Positions 40,276 to 50,009 of a stretch of DNA of 64,000 bases are shown here, one piece after another (the first letter of the stretch is position 1; each line of letters starts with the position of its first letter). Made by a program: the position numbers and the translations under genes. The stretch is from Bradyrhizobium sp. Rc3b (GTDB lineage Bacteria; Pseudomonadota; Alphaproteobacteria; Rhizobiales; Xanthobacteraceae), in the NCBI RefSeq assembly GCF_900114915.1, contig NZ_FOUS01000009.1, positions 1-64,000 of the forward strand. Reading direction: 5' to 3'. The notes under the pieces were generated by a model. It saw nothing but the letters and a program-made list of their open reading frames with translations. It searched no databases and was not told where the DNA came from.

Positions 40276-40395
40276 TCCCGGGCCGATCTGGCCCCCCTCA
40301 TTTCGTCGACCGTGCCGGAGAACTCCGTCAAAAATTTCGGCAAGCAGGTGCCGATGCAGCGCGCCGGAAAGCCCTCCGAGCTTGCGGTAGGGGTA
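40276..40395 (+). pseudogene. C-terminal remnant of a short-chain dehydrogenase
   Basis: One frame reads ADLAPLISSTVPENSVKNFGKQ, then VPMQRAGKPSELA. This matches the TPLIPSTMP..KV..FG.QVPM.R.GQPAELA segment near the end of SDR enzymes related to glucose/general-stress dehydrogenases. Similarity stops at about 40390 and no upstream part is present. The rest of 40184-40583 holds no recognisable gene. Confidence 0.6.
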
Positions 40396-40583
40396 TTTGC
40401 CCGACGAGCCAAGCTGGATTCGAAAAAACCGAGGGATGTCGCGGACGGCCGCCAATCCATTGATTCCATTGTCCCCGGTTACTGTGCATCGGGTTGTTTT
40501 CGCGCTTTTATTGCTGCAAGCCGATCGATAGGAACCGCACGGACAGGGAACGGTTGCTTCGAACCTGCCACACGAGGTTTCCC

Positions 40584-40823
40584 ATGGACCTGAAAGACGC
40601 TTCCGCAATGACCGAAGCATCCGGCCTTTCTGATGATCCCAGCGTTGGAAACGCCTCGGCAGCAACCGGCGCCCGGAGAGCGGAAACGCCGCGGCATGGA
40701 CCACCTGCGAAGGCAGCCACAGCGCTCATCGCCCAGCAACTGCGGGACATCGCCATGGCCGCACCGCTCCGGTCCCTGGCCGCGGCATTCGTGATCGGCG
40801 TTATGGTCGCGCGCCGACGCTAG
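40584..40823 (+). CDS. Small protein with C-terminal helix
   Basis: A 79-residue protein starting MDLKDASAMTEASG behind CGAGGTTTCCC. The N-terminal half is polar, followed by an amphipathic helix (AATALIAQQLRDIAMAAPLRSL) and a C-terminal hydrophobic stretch (AAAFVIGVMVARRR). This resembles small DUF883-like membrane-attached stress proteins in layout only. Confidence 0.5.
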   Translation: MDLKDASAMTEASGLSDDPSVGNASAATGARRAETPRHGPPAKAATALIAQQLRDIAMAAPLRSLAAAFVIGVMVARRR

Positions 40824-40974
40824 GCATCCGATGCATCGTCGACTGCATCCTGTCGCTCGCCGGGCGGCGAACCGATGCGTCTTCGATCGGTAGATCGTTG
40901 TGCCACGACCGAGCAAGCCGAGTTAGGAACATCTCTCCCGGCGACATGTTTTCGAGGCAGTCAGGGAGAACAGC

Positions 40975-41172
40975 ATGGATCAAAACGACCAGACCATCGT
41001 TCGGTCACGGCAGAACAGCGCAGTCGGCTGGATGGTCGGCGCAATCTTCGTCATCGCGGTCGTCGCGGCCGTCTTCTTCTACAATGGACGCGATGTCGGT
41101 CATCAGACCACCACTACGACTCCGAACAACGCCCCGAGCGTCACGACGGGCTCGACCTCATCCAGCAAGTGA
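40975..41172 (+). CDS. Small single-pass membrane protein
   Basis: A 65-residue protein with a good CAGGGAGAAC site: MDQNDQTIVRSRQNSAV, one transmembrane helix (WMVGAIFVIAVVAAVFFY), then a Thr/Ser/Asn-rich low-complexity tail (TTTTTPNNAPSVTTGSTSSSK). It probably has its N-terminus inside and tail outside. Similar short proteins are frequent in Bradyrhizobium. Unknown role. Confidence 0.6.
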   Translation: MDQNDQTIVRSRQNSAVGWMVGAIFVIAVVAAVFFYNGRDVGHQTTTTTPNNAPSVTTGSTSSSK

Positions 41173-41571
41173 ACGCGCGCTACGCCGTTTCGAGACCCGA
41201 ACTGAAAGACGAGGAAGAACTCCCTTGGGGACCGCGCCAGCAAGGGCGCCTTCCGCAATCAGTGAGAACGCTGTCACGATCTCGGCTGCAATGGGGCCGC
41301 TCCTCATAGCATCGGGTTGTGGATCGTCGTCCTGTACGGGGGAGCGCCAATACTGTTCTCGATCACGCAAGCCGCGCTCGCCGCGTTGATTCAGCGAAGG
41401 AACCTCGCGGACTTGTCGTGCTTATCAGCGGAGGAGGGATTCGCCCCGGCGAGTGAAAATACAGAGCTTCGGCAGCAGATGGCCCAGCGCATCGCTGGCG
41501 CAAACTGTCGAAGTGGTCGCGATTAGCCGATACTCAACCCACGATCCCCCACAGAGTTGCAGGAAGTCGTG
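41173..41571. other. No gene recognised
   Basis: A 399-bp stretch with only unconvincing short frames (for example 41317-41526). It ends at the DUF2934 remnant. Confidence 0.4.
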
Positions 41572-41708
41572 GTGACCCAACCGGACCGAAAAGGAAATCG
41601 AGAAGCGCACCTATGAAATATGGGAGCGGAAAGGCAAACCTGAAGGCAGGCGACGAAGAATTCTGGCAGTTGGCGGACCAGGAGTTGCGAAATGAGGACA
41701 AGTCATAA
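41572..41708 (+). pseudogene. DUF2934 small protein, frameshifted
   Basis: From a GTG behind AGGAAG the pieces MTQP, then TEKEIEKRTYEIWERKGKPEG, then DEEFWQLADQELRNEDKS make a near-complete DUF2934 protein (family pattern I..RAY.IWE..G.P.G...EFW..A..EL). One extra base lies after codon four and another at about 41650. Function unknown; the family is common in rhizobia. Confidence 0.7.
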
Positions 41709-41768
41709 CTCCTCGGCACCCCAGACAGCCTGTAGAGAACAGCCTGTAGAGAGGAGAGCGCTTACCGA

Positions 41769-42323
41769 ATGTCTCATTTCGCAGCAGCCGAAACCATATT
41801 GCTGTACTTTGTGCTGCCCCTTTGGCTATTGGCCGGCTTTGCTGATTACCTTTGCCATCGCGCTTCTCGGATTGAGATAACGAGCGGTTATAAGGAAACT
41901 CTGCTTCATCTATTGATGTTGATCGAGCTGGCGATACCTATGCTGGCGGCGATTTTTTTGGAGATTAACGCTCTTATTATCGCGACTATGATCGCGGGCT
42001 TTGTTACGCATCAGCTGACAGCCCTCTGGGACACAACATTCGCTAGCCATAAGCGGCTCATCACGCCCATCGAACAGCAGGTCCATAGTTTTCTTGAACT
42101 GATGCCCCTCATGGCGATGGTCATCGTAATTATCTTGAACTGGCCGCAATTCCTTAGCCTCTGGGGGATGGGGTCTGAGCCCGCACGCTACGAACTCGTC
42201 TTGAAGCGAGAGCCATTACCCTGGACCTACGTGGCTGCATTCTTATTCGCAGTCCTGCTGTTTGAAGTCCTTCCCTATATGGAGGAATTCGCTCGAGGTT
42301 TGCGATCGCGGAACAGGGCTTAG
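41769..42323 (+). CDS. Conserved membrane protein with several His residues
   Basis: A 184-residue polytopic protein with four to five helices (for example ILLYFVLPLWLLAGFADYL, LLMLIELAIPMLAAIFLEI, MPLMAMVIVIILNW, WTYVAAFLFAVLLFEVL). His residues sit at the helix ends (DYLCHRASRIE, ETLLHLLM, FVTHQLTALWD, VHSFLELMP), as in membrane metal enzymes, but no known motif (e.g. HxxxH/HxxHH) is complete. The family is not recognised. The next gene starts 22 bp later. Confidence 0.7.
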   Translation: MSHFAAAETILLYFVLPLWLLAGFADYLCHRASRIEITSGYKETLLHLLMLIELAIPMLAAIFLEINALIIATMIAGFVTHQLTALWDTTFASHKRLITPIEQQVHSFLELMPLMAMVIVIILNWPQFLSLWGMGSEPARYELVLKREPLPWTYVAAFLFAVLLFEVLPYMEEFARGLRSRNRA

Positions 42324-42345
42324 CTCCGAACGCGGAGGACCATCA

Positions 42346-43623
42346 ATGAAGGTTGCTGTCATCGGAGGAACAGGACTATTGGGATCCGCGATCGTGGCTT
42401 ACCTATCCTCGCGCGGCCATTCAATTGTTTCTATGAGTAGAAGCGTGGATTTTGGGGGTCCGAGTGCTATCTCGGTCGACCTTAACCAGGCAACGTCTCC
42501 GTCTTATTGGCTGCCCCACCTCGATGGCGTAGAGGCCGTAGTGAATTGCGCCGGGGTACTCCAAGATAGCCCAAAGGATTCCACGTCAATGGTCCATCAT
42601 CAGGGCATTGCGAATCTTTTTGCCGCCTGTGAGCAACTCAAAATCCGCCGCGTCATCCATTTCTCCGCAATCGGGGTAGACCGGCAAACTCCCAGCGCGT
42701 TTTCAGAAACCAAATTATCTGGCGACAAGGCCCTGATGGGCCGTGACCTCGACTGGATCATCTTGCGACCGTCTGTCGTGATCGGTCGGGCGGCCTATGG
42801 GGCCAGCGCGCTCATGCGGGGCCTGGCAGCCCTTCCGGCTTTGCCGGTGATGCCGAACACGGGACAGCTCCAGATCGTCCTGCTTGAGGACGTCGTGCAA
42901 ACCGTGCAGCATTTTCTGGAGCCCGGTGCGCCCACACGGACAATTGTCGAACTGGTCGGCCCGCATCTCCATTCTTTCCCCGAAGTCATCGCACTGATCC
43001 GCCGTTGGTACCGTTGGCCTCCGGCGCACGAGATCCGCTTGCCGAACTTTGCTTCAAGCGTGATGTACAAGTTCGGTGACATTCTATCGCTTTTGGGCTG
43101 GCGGCCTCCCGTACGGAGCACTGCCGAGCGGGAGATTAGGCGAGGCGCGGTCGGCGATGTTGGAGACATGCGGCGGCTTGGGCTGCATCCAAAAGGGCTT
43201 CCGGAGTTCTTCGCCTCCGAACCAGCTTCAGTGCAGGAACGCTGGTTTGCGCGGATGTACTTGCTTAAACCAGCGATATTTATCGTGTTGTCTCTATTCT
43301 GGATCTCGACCGCCTTTGTCTCGCTGGGGCCGGGCTGGGGCTACGGTCTGGGTCTCATGGGCGAGGGCGGTGTCGAAGGAACGAGTGCGGCGCTCACGGT
43401 GATCGCCGGCGCATTATCCGATCTGCTGATTGGACTCGCGATTGCCTATCGACCAACCAGCCGGTACGGGCTCTATGCCGCCATCGCGATCTCCTTCACT
43501 TACGCGATCATCGGGACCATCCTTGTGCCGCGCCTATGGGCCGATCCTCTGGGGCCGATGTTGAAAATCTGGCCGATTATCGTCCTGCATTTCGCCGCGC
43601 TAGCTGTTCTTGAAGATCGATGA
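42346..43623 (+). CDS. NAD(P)-binding SDR-like protein fused to a DoxX-like membrane domain
   Basis: A 425-residue two-part protein. The N-terminal part is an atypical/extended SDR or NmrA-type Rossmann domain (about 1-290): VAVIGGTGLLGSAIV, VVNCAGVLQD, RVIHFSAIGVDRQTPSAFSETKLSGDKALMGRDLDWIILRPSVVIG. A C-terminal bundle of four helices (about 305-425, IFIVLSLFWISTAFVSL.., LTVIAGALSDLLIGLAIAYRP, YAIIGTILVP, IIVLHFAALAVLEDR) matches DoxX_3-type domains. Many rhizobia carry this fusion. The ATG at 42346 has GCGGAGGACC upstream. It overlaps the next gene by 4 nt. Confidence 0.88.
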   Translation: MKVAVIGGTGLLGSAIVAYLSSRGHSIVSMSRSVDFGGPSAISVDLNQATSPSYWLPHLDGVEAVVNCAGVLQDSPKDSTSMVHHQGIANLFAACEQLKIRRVIHFSAIGVDRQTPSAFSETKLSGDKALMGRDLDWIILRPSVVIGRAAYGASALMRGLAALPALPVMPNTGQLQIVLLEDVVQTVQHFLEPGAPTRTIVELVGPHLHSFPEVIALIRRWYRWPPAHEIRLPNFASSVMYKFGDILSLLGWRPPVRSTAEREIRRGAVGDVGDMRRLGLHPKGLPEFFASEPASVQERWFARMYLLKPAIFIVLSLFWISTAFVSLGPGWGYGLGLMGEGGVEGTSAALTVIAGALSDLLIGLAIAYRPTSRYGLYAAIAISFTYAIIGTILVPRLWADPLGPMLKIWPIIVLHFAALAVLEDR

Positions 43624-44099
43624 TGCTGTACTTCGTTCTCAAATACTTACATATCGTCGGCGCTGCGGTCTTACTTGGCACAGGATCCGGCATTGCGTTT
43701 TTCATGCTTGCAGCTCACCTCGGCGGAAAGCCCTCCGTCATCGCGGGCGTCGCCCGAATTGTCGTGATTGCGGATTTTATCTTCACAGCCACCGCTGTCG
43801 TTGCACAGCCCGTCACAGGCTCGCTGCTTGTGCTGCACGTCGGCTACTCCTTCTGGGAAGGATGGATCATTTGGTCGATCGTGCTGTATCTCATCACGGG
43901 GGCACTATGGCTGCCCGTTGTTTGGATGCAAATCCGCCTGAGGGATCTTGCCTCAATCGCAGCGGCAAAAGGCTCGCCTTTGCCGCCTGAATATCACCGA
44001 ATGTTTTGGCTGTGGTTCGCCTTCGGCATTCCAGCGTTCACTGCCGTAGCCGCTATACTCTGGCTGATGATAGCCAAACCCCAACCTGCGGTTTTTTGA
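43620..44099 (+). CDS. DUF2269 integral membrane protein
   Basis: A 159-residue protein with four to five helices. It begins MMLYFVLKYLHIVGAAVLLGTG, the DUF2269 opening with a membrane His, and continues with FTATAVVAQPVTGSLL, FWEGWIIWSIVLYLITGALWLPVV and FWLWFAFGIPAFTAVAAILWLM. It overlaps the fused SDR gene by ATGA, so the two are translationally coupled, probably as a pair of interacting membrane proteins. Unknown function. Confidence 0.85.
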   Translation: MMLYFVLKYLHIVGAAVLLGTGSGIAFFMLAAHLGGKPSVIAGVARIVVIADFIFTATAVVAQPVTGSLLVLHVGYSFWEGWIIWSIVLYLITGALWLPVVWMQIRLRDLASIAAAKGSPLPPEYHRMFWLWFAFGIPAFTAVAAILWLMIAKPQPAVF

Positions 44100-44102
44100 A
44101 AG

Positions 44103-44312
44103 ATGGGAGCAATTGCCGAGCTAGACTCAGGATTTCGGTTTTTCTATGCCAATTTGCTGCAGCCGCCGCGACACGCGCAGACCTGGCACTGGGGCATCAC
44201 GACCATTGGGCCGCCCGACAACACGGCTGCCGACGAGGGACTCACCCGGTTTTTCTCGACATTCGCCAGCTTCTTGATCGCGAGGAATAGAGCCGCGCGG
44301 CAGCGGCGCTAG
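44103..44312 (+). CDS. Doubtful small ORF
   Basis: A 69-residue frame starting 3 nt after the DUF2269 stop. It reads MGAIAELDSGFRFFYANLLQ with no recognisable family and no clear ribosome site of its own. It could be translated by coupling, or be chance. Confidence 0.25.
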   Translation: MGAIAELDSGFRFFYANLLQPPRHAQTWHWGITTIGPPDNTAADEGLTRFFSTFASFLIARNRAARQRR

Positions 44313-44514
44313 CGTGTTGATCGCAATGCCTATCGAGGGGGAGGGGAGGCGGTAGGAACCTACGCGGCCGCGAAGGCTTGGCACCTCACCAAGGGTCCGG
44401 TCGAGGTACAGGATGAGCGAGGCACCGAAGTGTGCGACACGCCTCTCGAACCAGCAACCACGTGCGAAGATGACCTTTGCTGCGGGAGGCAACGGTTTAC
44501 CCGACCCAAAGCTC

Positions 44515-44925
44515 TTAGCTCGAAGCGGACGATGTTTGGGCCAAATCGCCGGCCAGCCATTGTCCCGCGACGTACCCGATCTCCGTGAGATATTGTTTCT
44601 TCAGTCCGGGATCGTGGACGCTCCCATGCGCGCCCGCCGCCACCCTGTTGGTGGCCGAACCGAACAGCGGATCCATCGCGCGAAACACGATCCACATCAG
44701 ACAGTCTTCGATGAGATCGAATGGCTTGCCGGTCACGTGCGCTTTCAGATGCGTGACCAGTCGCTGAGTTTCTGGCAGCGTCGGCTTCAATGCGTTCAGC
44801 CGCGCATCAAGCAAAATCTTGTCGGCATCGTAGGTGGGGCCGGGTTCCATGGCGATCAGATAGTGGCCGGAAGTCAGGTTGGGCGCATGGGCGGTGTTCG
44901 AGAAGCTTCGTGGCCTCGTCATCAC
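44515..44925 (-). CDS. Hypothetical protein, possibly a fragment
   Basis: A 136-residue protein. HYLIAMEPGPTYDADKILLDARLNA, then IEDCLMWIVFRAMDPLFGSATNR, then LKKQYLTEIGYVAGQWLAGDL read as a normal helical fold, so coding is likely. It lacks recognisable catalytic motifs and looks like one domain of a larger protein. The start is uncertain (ATG 44925, another 22 codons on). It lies 176 bp after the cyclase gene on the same strand. Confidence 0.5.
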   Translation of the reverse strand: MMTRPRSFSNTAHAPNLTSGHYLIAMEPGPTYDADKILLDARLNALKPTLPETQRLVTHLKAHVTGKPFDLIEDCLMWIVFRAMDPLFGSATNRVAAGAHGSVHDPGLKKQYLTEIGYVAGQWLAGDLAQTSSASS

Positions 44926-45101
44926 ATCTCTGACGGCGCTGGCGCGCCGCTACGCCGCACCATCCGCCCACGAAAGGCCAACACCGAAGCATTGCGCCGA
45001 TTCCGGGCAGACGATGATGTGACGATTCAGCCAACAAAAGAGTCCATAGGAGAGGCGGCGTACGCCCGGCGGCAAAGCGTCGGGTTGGCTGTTCGAGGCT
45101 C

Positions 45102-48100
45102 TCATGCTTGGTCGTAGCGGCGATGCGCGAGGGCTGCTGCCGCACGCTTCTCGTAGTAGGGCATTCCCAACCGACGTGCCGCCTCGTAGGTCTGAATGAA
45201 GCAGTCCTCCGCGTCTGGCGCATCGCCGGCACTCCGCAGCGTCTCGGCTAACTCGAAAAGGGCTTCCGTCTTGTGTCCGTACTCTTCGTCGGCCTGGTCG
45301 ACGGCCTTGCGTCCGACACGGATTGCATCTTCCAGCCTTCCGATGGTGCGATAGGCGACACCCAGGCCGATCCGCATGAAGGTCCTGCCGTAGGTGCCGG
45401 CTGCGTCGTAGATGCGGTCGTCGAAGCCCCTTTCGAGCAGTGCCGCAGCCTCGAAGGCTTTGCCATTGCGCGCGAGCGCGCTACCGAGCACTCCGGTGCA
45501 CATGGCCAGCGTAGTCGGCACCTTGTAGGTCAAGCAGTGCTGCACAGCCGCGCGGAGCAAAGCTTCCGCCTTGTCGAGCTCCCCTTCCTCGATCCAGATC
45601 TGCCCCTGGACAGTGTCGATCAGTACACGTGAGTACGGGTGGTTGACGTTCGATAGAATTTCATAGGCCTTCGCGCAAGTTTTGTGCCCACCTCCGCGAT
45701 CGCCGAGACGCCACAGCGTGCTGGCATAGAACGAGTACACGCTGATGATCGGGATGGCAGCCCATCCGGGTGGGACAGAGTGCTCGGCCAATTCGGGCTC
45801 GTAGTCGGCGAGCACGATACTGGCTTCCGCGGCTGCCTCGGTATACCGCCCGAGCGCGTGAAAGTTCATCAGGCGTGTCTGATGCGCCCCCATCATCATG
45901 TGGCGCCGTTGCGCAAGGCGGGCGGCGTCCAGCCCTCGTGAAGCGTGTTGCAGACTTTGGTTGAAGCGCCCGCGCATCCAGAGAAACAACGCCGTTTGGT
46001 TCGAAACCGATGCGCGTGCGGGTTGGTCGTTCAGTTGGGCCGCGATGGCTTCGGCGCGCTCCATGTTCTTGAAGATCTCGTCGATCTGCCCGAGCGCCAT
46101 CATGGCGCCGATGGCTTCCAGCCGAAGCGCAAGTTCCAGGGCTTGTGCCGTCGACTCGTCCCCGGCGTGACGGGATGCTTCAACGCCCATCTCGAACAGT
46201 TGCAGGGCCTCCTGATTGGCTGAGCGCGAGATGGCGCGCACCATCGACCTGACCGCGAATCTTGCGGCATGCTCCCATTCCTCGCCCTTGAAGGCGTGAT
46301 GAGCAAGCGCTGGCGCGGCATCCGCGTCGCCAGCACCTGGTTGCGAATGCAAGACCAGAAAGGCCTGTCGGTGCAGCGCCTTGAGGCGGCCGCGGGTAAG
46401 GGTTCCGAGCACGACATCCCGCACCAGTGCGTGACGGAACAGGAACGCGCACGACTTGGATGAACTGCGCTCTTGATCGGGTGTCGTCAGCAACCCGGAT
46501 GAGAAGCAAAGACCTAGCAATTCTTCCGCACGCGCAAGATTCACCCCCTGCATGTCCGCGATCAGTTCCCGCGTGACGGGGTCACCCAGAACGCTGGCGG
46601 CCTCCAGTGCCGACTTCGCGGCGTCCGGCAGCCTGTCGACCCGCGCACTGATCACGGCGGCGATGGAGCCCGGGACCCGCAACTCTCCGAGAGGCCTTCG
46701 CAAACGGTATGCGCCCGGGATCCCTTCGAGCGATCCGTCATCGATCAACGTGATGACCAGTTGCTCCAGAAAGAAGGGATTGCCGTCGGCACGACGGATC
46801 AGCTCGCTGGTCACGTCGCGCGCGGAAGGATCATCGCCGAGCAAAGCACGGGCGAGGATGAGCATCTCGCCGTCTCGCAGGGGGCCGACCAGATGTTCTG
46901 CGAACCACGGAGCCTTTCCCCATTCATGCTGGAAATCCGGCCGATAGCTGACACAGACCAAGATCCGAAGCCCCTGGAGCTTGGGAAGCAAAGCCTCGAA
47001 CAGCCGCTGGCTTTCGCGATCGGCCAGGAAGACATCCTCGAGCACCAGCACGAAAAGGCCTGCCTGCAGACGACGGCGGACGAGCCACAGCAGGGCGTCG
47101 CCGATGCGGCGCCGCCTTTGTGACGGATTCAGTGCCAGCCATGCTTCTGCTGGCGCTTCCAGTCCGAGCAGGTCACTCACCGCGGCCAGATGCTCTGCAC
47201 CTTCGGCGGGCCACTTCGCGACCAGGGCCTGCATCGCAATTTGCTTCACTTCGGTCACGCCAGTTCGGGGCAGGCCGATCATGCTCGCGATCAGGTCGGC
47301 GGCGGTGCTGTAAGCTCTCGAGCTCGCATATCCCCAAGCCTGGGTGATGCAAACGTCCACACCCTGGGTCAAGAGCGCGCCCGTCCAGTCGGCGATCAGT
47401 CGGGACTTCCCGATCCCCGCATCGCCTCGTAGTGCGATCAAGCACATCTCGCCCTTTTGAGCCGTCGCGACGGCCCCCTCCAACACCTGCAATGAACCTT
47501 CGCGTCCGACGAGAGGCGCCCATCGCTGCTTTCTCGTCAAAGGCGCGGCCGCCGAACTTTCGGTTCCGACTACGATTTCATGGAGCTCGATCCGGGCAGC
47601 CAATCCTCGTACAGTGCGCTCCCCGACTGGCCGCGTGTCGATCTGCTGCGCTACCAGGCGTTGCGTCGAGGCGCTAATCAGTATGCCGCCCGGGGGCGCC
47701 AACTTCTCCAGCCGCGACGCGATGTGGATGGTCTTGCCGTCCGCCCCGTAGTGTGACCACTGGTACTGCCCGACGATGCCTACCAGCACCTCACCGGAGT
47801 TGATGCCGATGCGAATCTTGGGGCTGGGGACGCCGCGCGCTTCGTAGCCGGGAATGGTGGCCCGCTGCATCTTGAGCCCAGCCATGCAGGCCCGCAAGGC
47901 ATGATCTTCCTGCGCCAACGGAGCACCGAATAACGCAACAAGACCGTCCCCGAGCAATTGGCTGATGGTGCCTCCAAAGGTTTCGACCGCGTCGACGAGT
48001 TGGTCGAGTGCCTTGCCGAGGTATTCCCGAGCCTCTTCCGGGTCTACATGCTGCAACAGGGAGGTCGAGTCGCACACGTCGACGAACAGGGCGCTCACCT

Positions 48101-48299
48101 GCTTGTTCTCCGTCAACATCTGCGCTGTCCGCGACCTGGAGCGATGCTGTCGTCGAAGAGATGACTGATCGCGAGCCGATCCGCCGGGAGGTGGGAGCGG
48201 AGAAGGCTTTTCGGCGGTACCTTTGAGGCTGGCGCCGCATTGCGGGCAGTACCGGTGCTTGCGGGCGACGCTGGTTGAGCAAACGGGACACGTGGTCAT
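45102..48299 (-). CDS. Zinc-ribbon / class III cyclase / ATPase / TPR protein (second copy)
   Basis: A 1065-residue multidomain protein of the same architecture as 7726-11094. One zinc ribbon (Cys4/7/18/21) precedes a class III cyclase domain (about 65-245) with ALFVDVCDSTSL and LLGDGLVALFGAP, both metal Asp present, and SHYGADGKTIHIASRLE at the catalytic helix. An ATPase domain has Walker A GDAGIGKSRL and LVLEDVFLADR as the Walker B region. A TPR-like tail of about 450 residues follows. The two giants are diverged in sequence, so they are paralogues rather than a recent duplication. The product nucleotide is not predictable. Confidence 0.9.
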   Translation of the reverse strand: MTTCPVCSTSVARKHRYCPQCGASLKGTAEKPSPLPPPGGSARDQSSLRRQHRSRSRTAQMLTENKQVSALFVDVCDSTSLLQHVDPEEAREYLGKALDQLVDAVETFGGTISQLLGDGLVALFGAPLAQEDHALRACMAGLKMQRATIPGYEARGVPSPKIRIGINSGEVLVGIVGQYQWSHYGADGKTIHIASRLEKLAPPGGILISASTQRLVAQQIDTRPVGERTVRGLAARIELHEIVVGTESSAAAPLTRKQRWAPLVGREGSLQVLEGAVATAQKGEMCLIALRGDAGIGKSRLIADWTGALLTQGVDVCITQAWGYASSRAYSTAADLIASMIGLPRTGVTEVKQIAMQALVAKWPAEGAEHLAAVSDLLGLEAPAEAWLALNPSQRRRRIGDALLWLVRRRLQAGLFVLVLEDVFLADRESQRLFEALLPKLQGLRILVCVSYRPDFQHEWGKAPWFAEHLVGPLRDGEMLILARALLGDDPSARDVTSELIRRADGNPFFLEQLVITLIDDGSLEGIPGAYRLRRPLGELRVPGSIAAVISARVDRLPDAAKSALEAASVLGDPVTRELIADMQGVNLARAEELLGLCFSSGLLTTPDQERSSSKSCAFLFRHALVRDVVLGTLTRGRLKALHRQAFLVLHSQPGAGDADAAPALAHHAFKGEEWEHAARFAVRSMVRAISRSANQEALQLFEMGVEASRHAGDESTAQALELALRLEAIGAMMALGQIDEIFKNMERAEAIAAQLNDQPARASVSNQTALFLWMRGRFNQSLQHASRGLDAARLAQRRHMMMGAHQTRLMNFHALGRYTEAAAEASIVLADYEPELAEHSVPPGWAAIPIISVYSFYASTLWRLGDRGGGHKTCAKAYEILSNVNHPYSRVLIDTVQGQIWIEEGELDKAEALLRAAVQHCLTYKVPTTLAMCTGVLGSALARNGKAFEAAALLERGFDDRIYDAAGTYGRTFMRIGLGVAYRTIGRLEDAIRVGRKAVDQADEEYGHKTEALFELAETLRSAGDAPDAEDCFIQTYEAARRLGMPYYEKRAAAALAHRRYDQA

Positions 48300-49197
48300 G
48301 GCTGGGCATACTCATCGAGGGCTTCAACGAAAAAACGGAGGCGCATGGGCGTGATCATCGTTTCCTCCAGGAGATTCTCGGTCGTGTGGTCTTCTATTGG
48401 CTGTTCATCGGCAGCCTAGGCATCAGAGCGCAATCACGGAATCTCTCAACGTTCCCCGATGCTCAAAAGAGATGATGCATTTCGGACTTCGCGAGAGCGA
48501 ACCTGCACAGGGCGCAATAGCGGGAGAGCCCAGCGCGTTTTCGTTCGACGAAATTCGAGCCGTTTAACTTTCAATAGATTACGAACATTCTCCGATGCCC
48601 ATAAATGTAAGCGGACCAAGAAATATAGCCCGTCTACCTTTCGTGCGGATCGAGCACAAGCGCTGCTGTTGAACGTCTCTAACGAGATTGTCGCGGGGGC
48701 ATGCTTACTCCGACCGCAAGACCGTCGACCATTCCCTGGCGCGAGAGGTATGATCCGAACATAAGGAGGCTCCCTTGGATCAACCAGCGACAATATACGC
48801 TTCTACCAACGATTGAAAAGAGTAAGTTGCTGAGTGCATCCGGCAAGACCGATGGTCCGAGACGCGCAGCGGTTACCAAAAAACTCAATGTTTCTAGGGG
48901 CGCTCTTATAAGCCCTTACCTACGGCCTCCGACTTCTTGAGGTCCCACGGGAGCTGCGTCAAATGGGTCATGTGGCTGGCCTGCCGAAATCGCGAGCGCA
49001 TAGGCGGCAATGCCATTGGTTGGGAAGTGTGCGCCGCACCACAACCGAGGCGCATTCTTAGCTGGATTGCTGGATATCCTGACCGACCAACGGGCTATCT
49101 GGGGTTTGCGAAGCTTTGCGTTGGTCGAGGCCACGGGGGGCTCGCGTCCGGGGGATGTCTCGGGCTTTCGCCCTTCGACAAGCACTAATTCGGTGGG
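48300..49197. other. No gene recognised; lower GC in part
   Basis: About 900 bp without a supportable gene. The part around 48540-48700 is visibly more A/T-rich than its surroundings. A short AAGGAGG-led frame near 48760 stops after 13 codons. Confidence 0.4.
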
Positions 49198-50000
49198 ATG
49201 CAAATAATCGATGCCGCAAAGCTAATTAGCTATCTTCGTAATGCTCACCGGGGAGACCTGGTCGATCCGGAGGACGTGCGGCGCGCCATTACTCCGCAGA
49301 CGCTGTTGATCAGCATCATGCACGCCAACAACGAAGTCGGCACCATACAGCCCATCGCGGAAATTGCCGCAATCGCGCGGCAGCACGGGATCCGTTTCCA
49401 CACCGACGCTGCTCAATCGGTCGGAAAAATTCCGACCAAGGTGGACGAGCTCGTGTCGATATGCTGACGATCGCCGGTCATAAGCTCTACGCCCCAAAGG
49501 GCGTAGGCGCGCTGTATGTCAGGCGAGGCCTCGAGCTTGAGCCGTTGATCCACGGTGCCGGTCACGAATCGGGCCGACGCGCCGGAACCGAGAGCGCGCT
49601 GTTGGTAGTCGGGCTTGGGGCGGCCTGTGCGCTGGCCGCGGATATTGTCCCCATAAACCACGTCCAAGTTCTGCGCGAGCGTTTATGGCAGGCTCTGCAA
49701 GACAGGTTCGGTGAAGGCGTCGCGCTCAACGGCCATCCCACGCATCGCTTGCCCAATACCCTCAACGTGTCGTTCGTTGGCAGAATAGGCGCGGACATCC
49801 TGGCCCAGCTACGCGATGTCGCAGCGTCGACAGGTTCGGCGTGCCATTCGGGTCAGATCGAACTCTCACCGGTTCTCGCGGCCATGCGCGTGCCCGAAAG
49901 GACTGGAATGGGCGCGATCCGCTTCAGCCTGGGAAGGCACACGACGGTCGACGAGATCGACCAAGTTGTCGCACGCCTGTCTACGAACGCGGCGGTCTGA
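49198..50000 (+). pseudogene. NifS/IscS-type cysteine desulfurase, truncated and frameshifted
   Basis: The C-terminal two thirds of a PLP cysteine desulfurase. From VDPEDVRRAITPQTLLISI through HANNEVGTIQPIAEI to HTDAAQSVGKIPTKVDEL is one frame. A one-base deletion at about 49452 moves the rest, VDMLTIAGHKLYAPKGVGALY with the PLP-binding Lys, to another frame. It continues with RRAGTESALLVVG and the catalytic Cys loop TGSACHSG. The N-terminal third (about 130 residues) is replaced by unrelated sequence before 49255. No nif, suf or isc genes are nearby. Confidence 0.85.
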
Positions 50001-50009
50001 TCGTTTCAC

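Noticed and set aside
48916..49203. Minus-strand 95-residue frame near the cysteine desulfurase remnant
   Set aside because: No recognisable family or ribosome site, and decayed surroundings.
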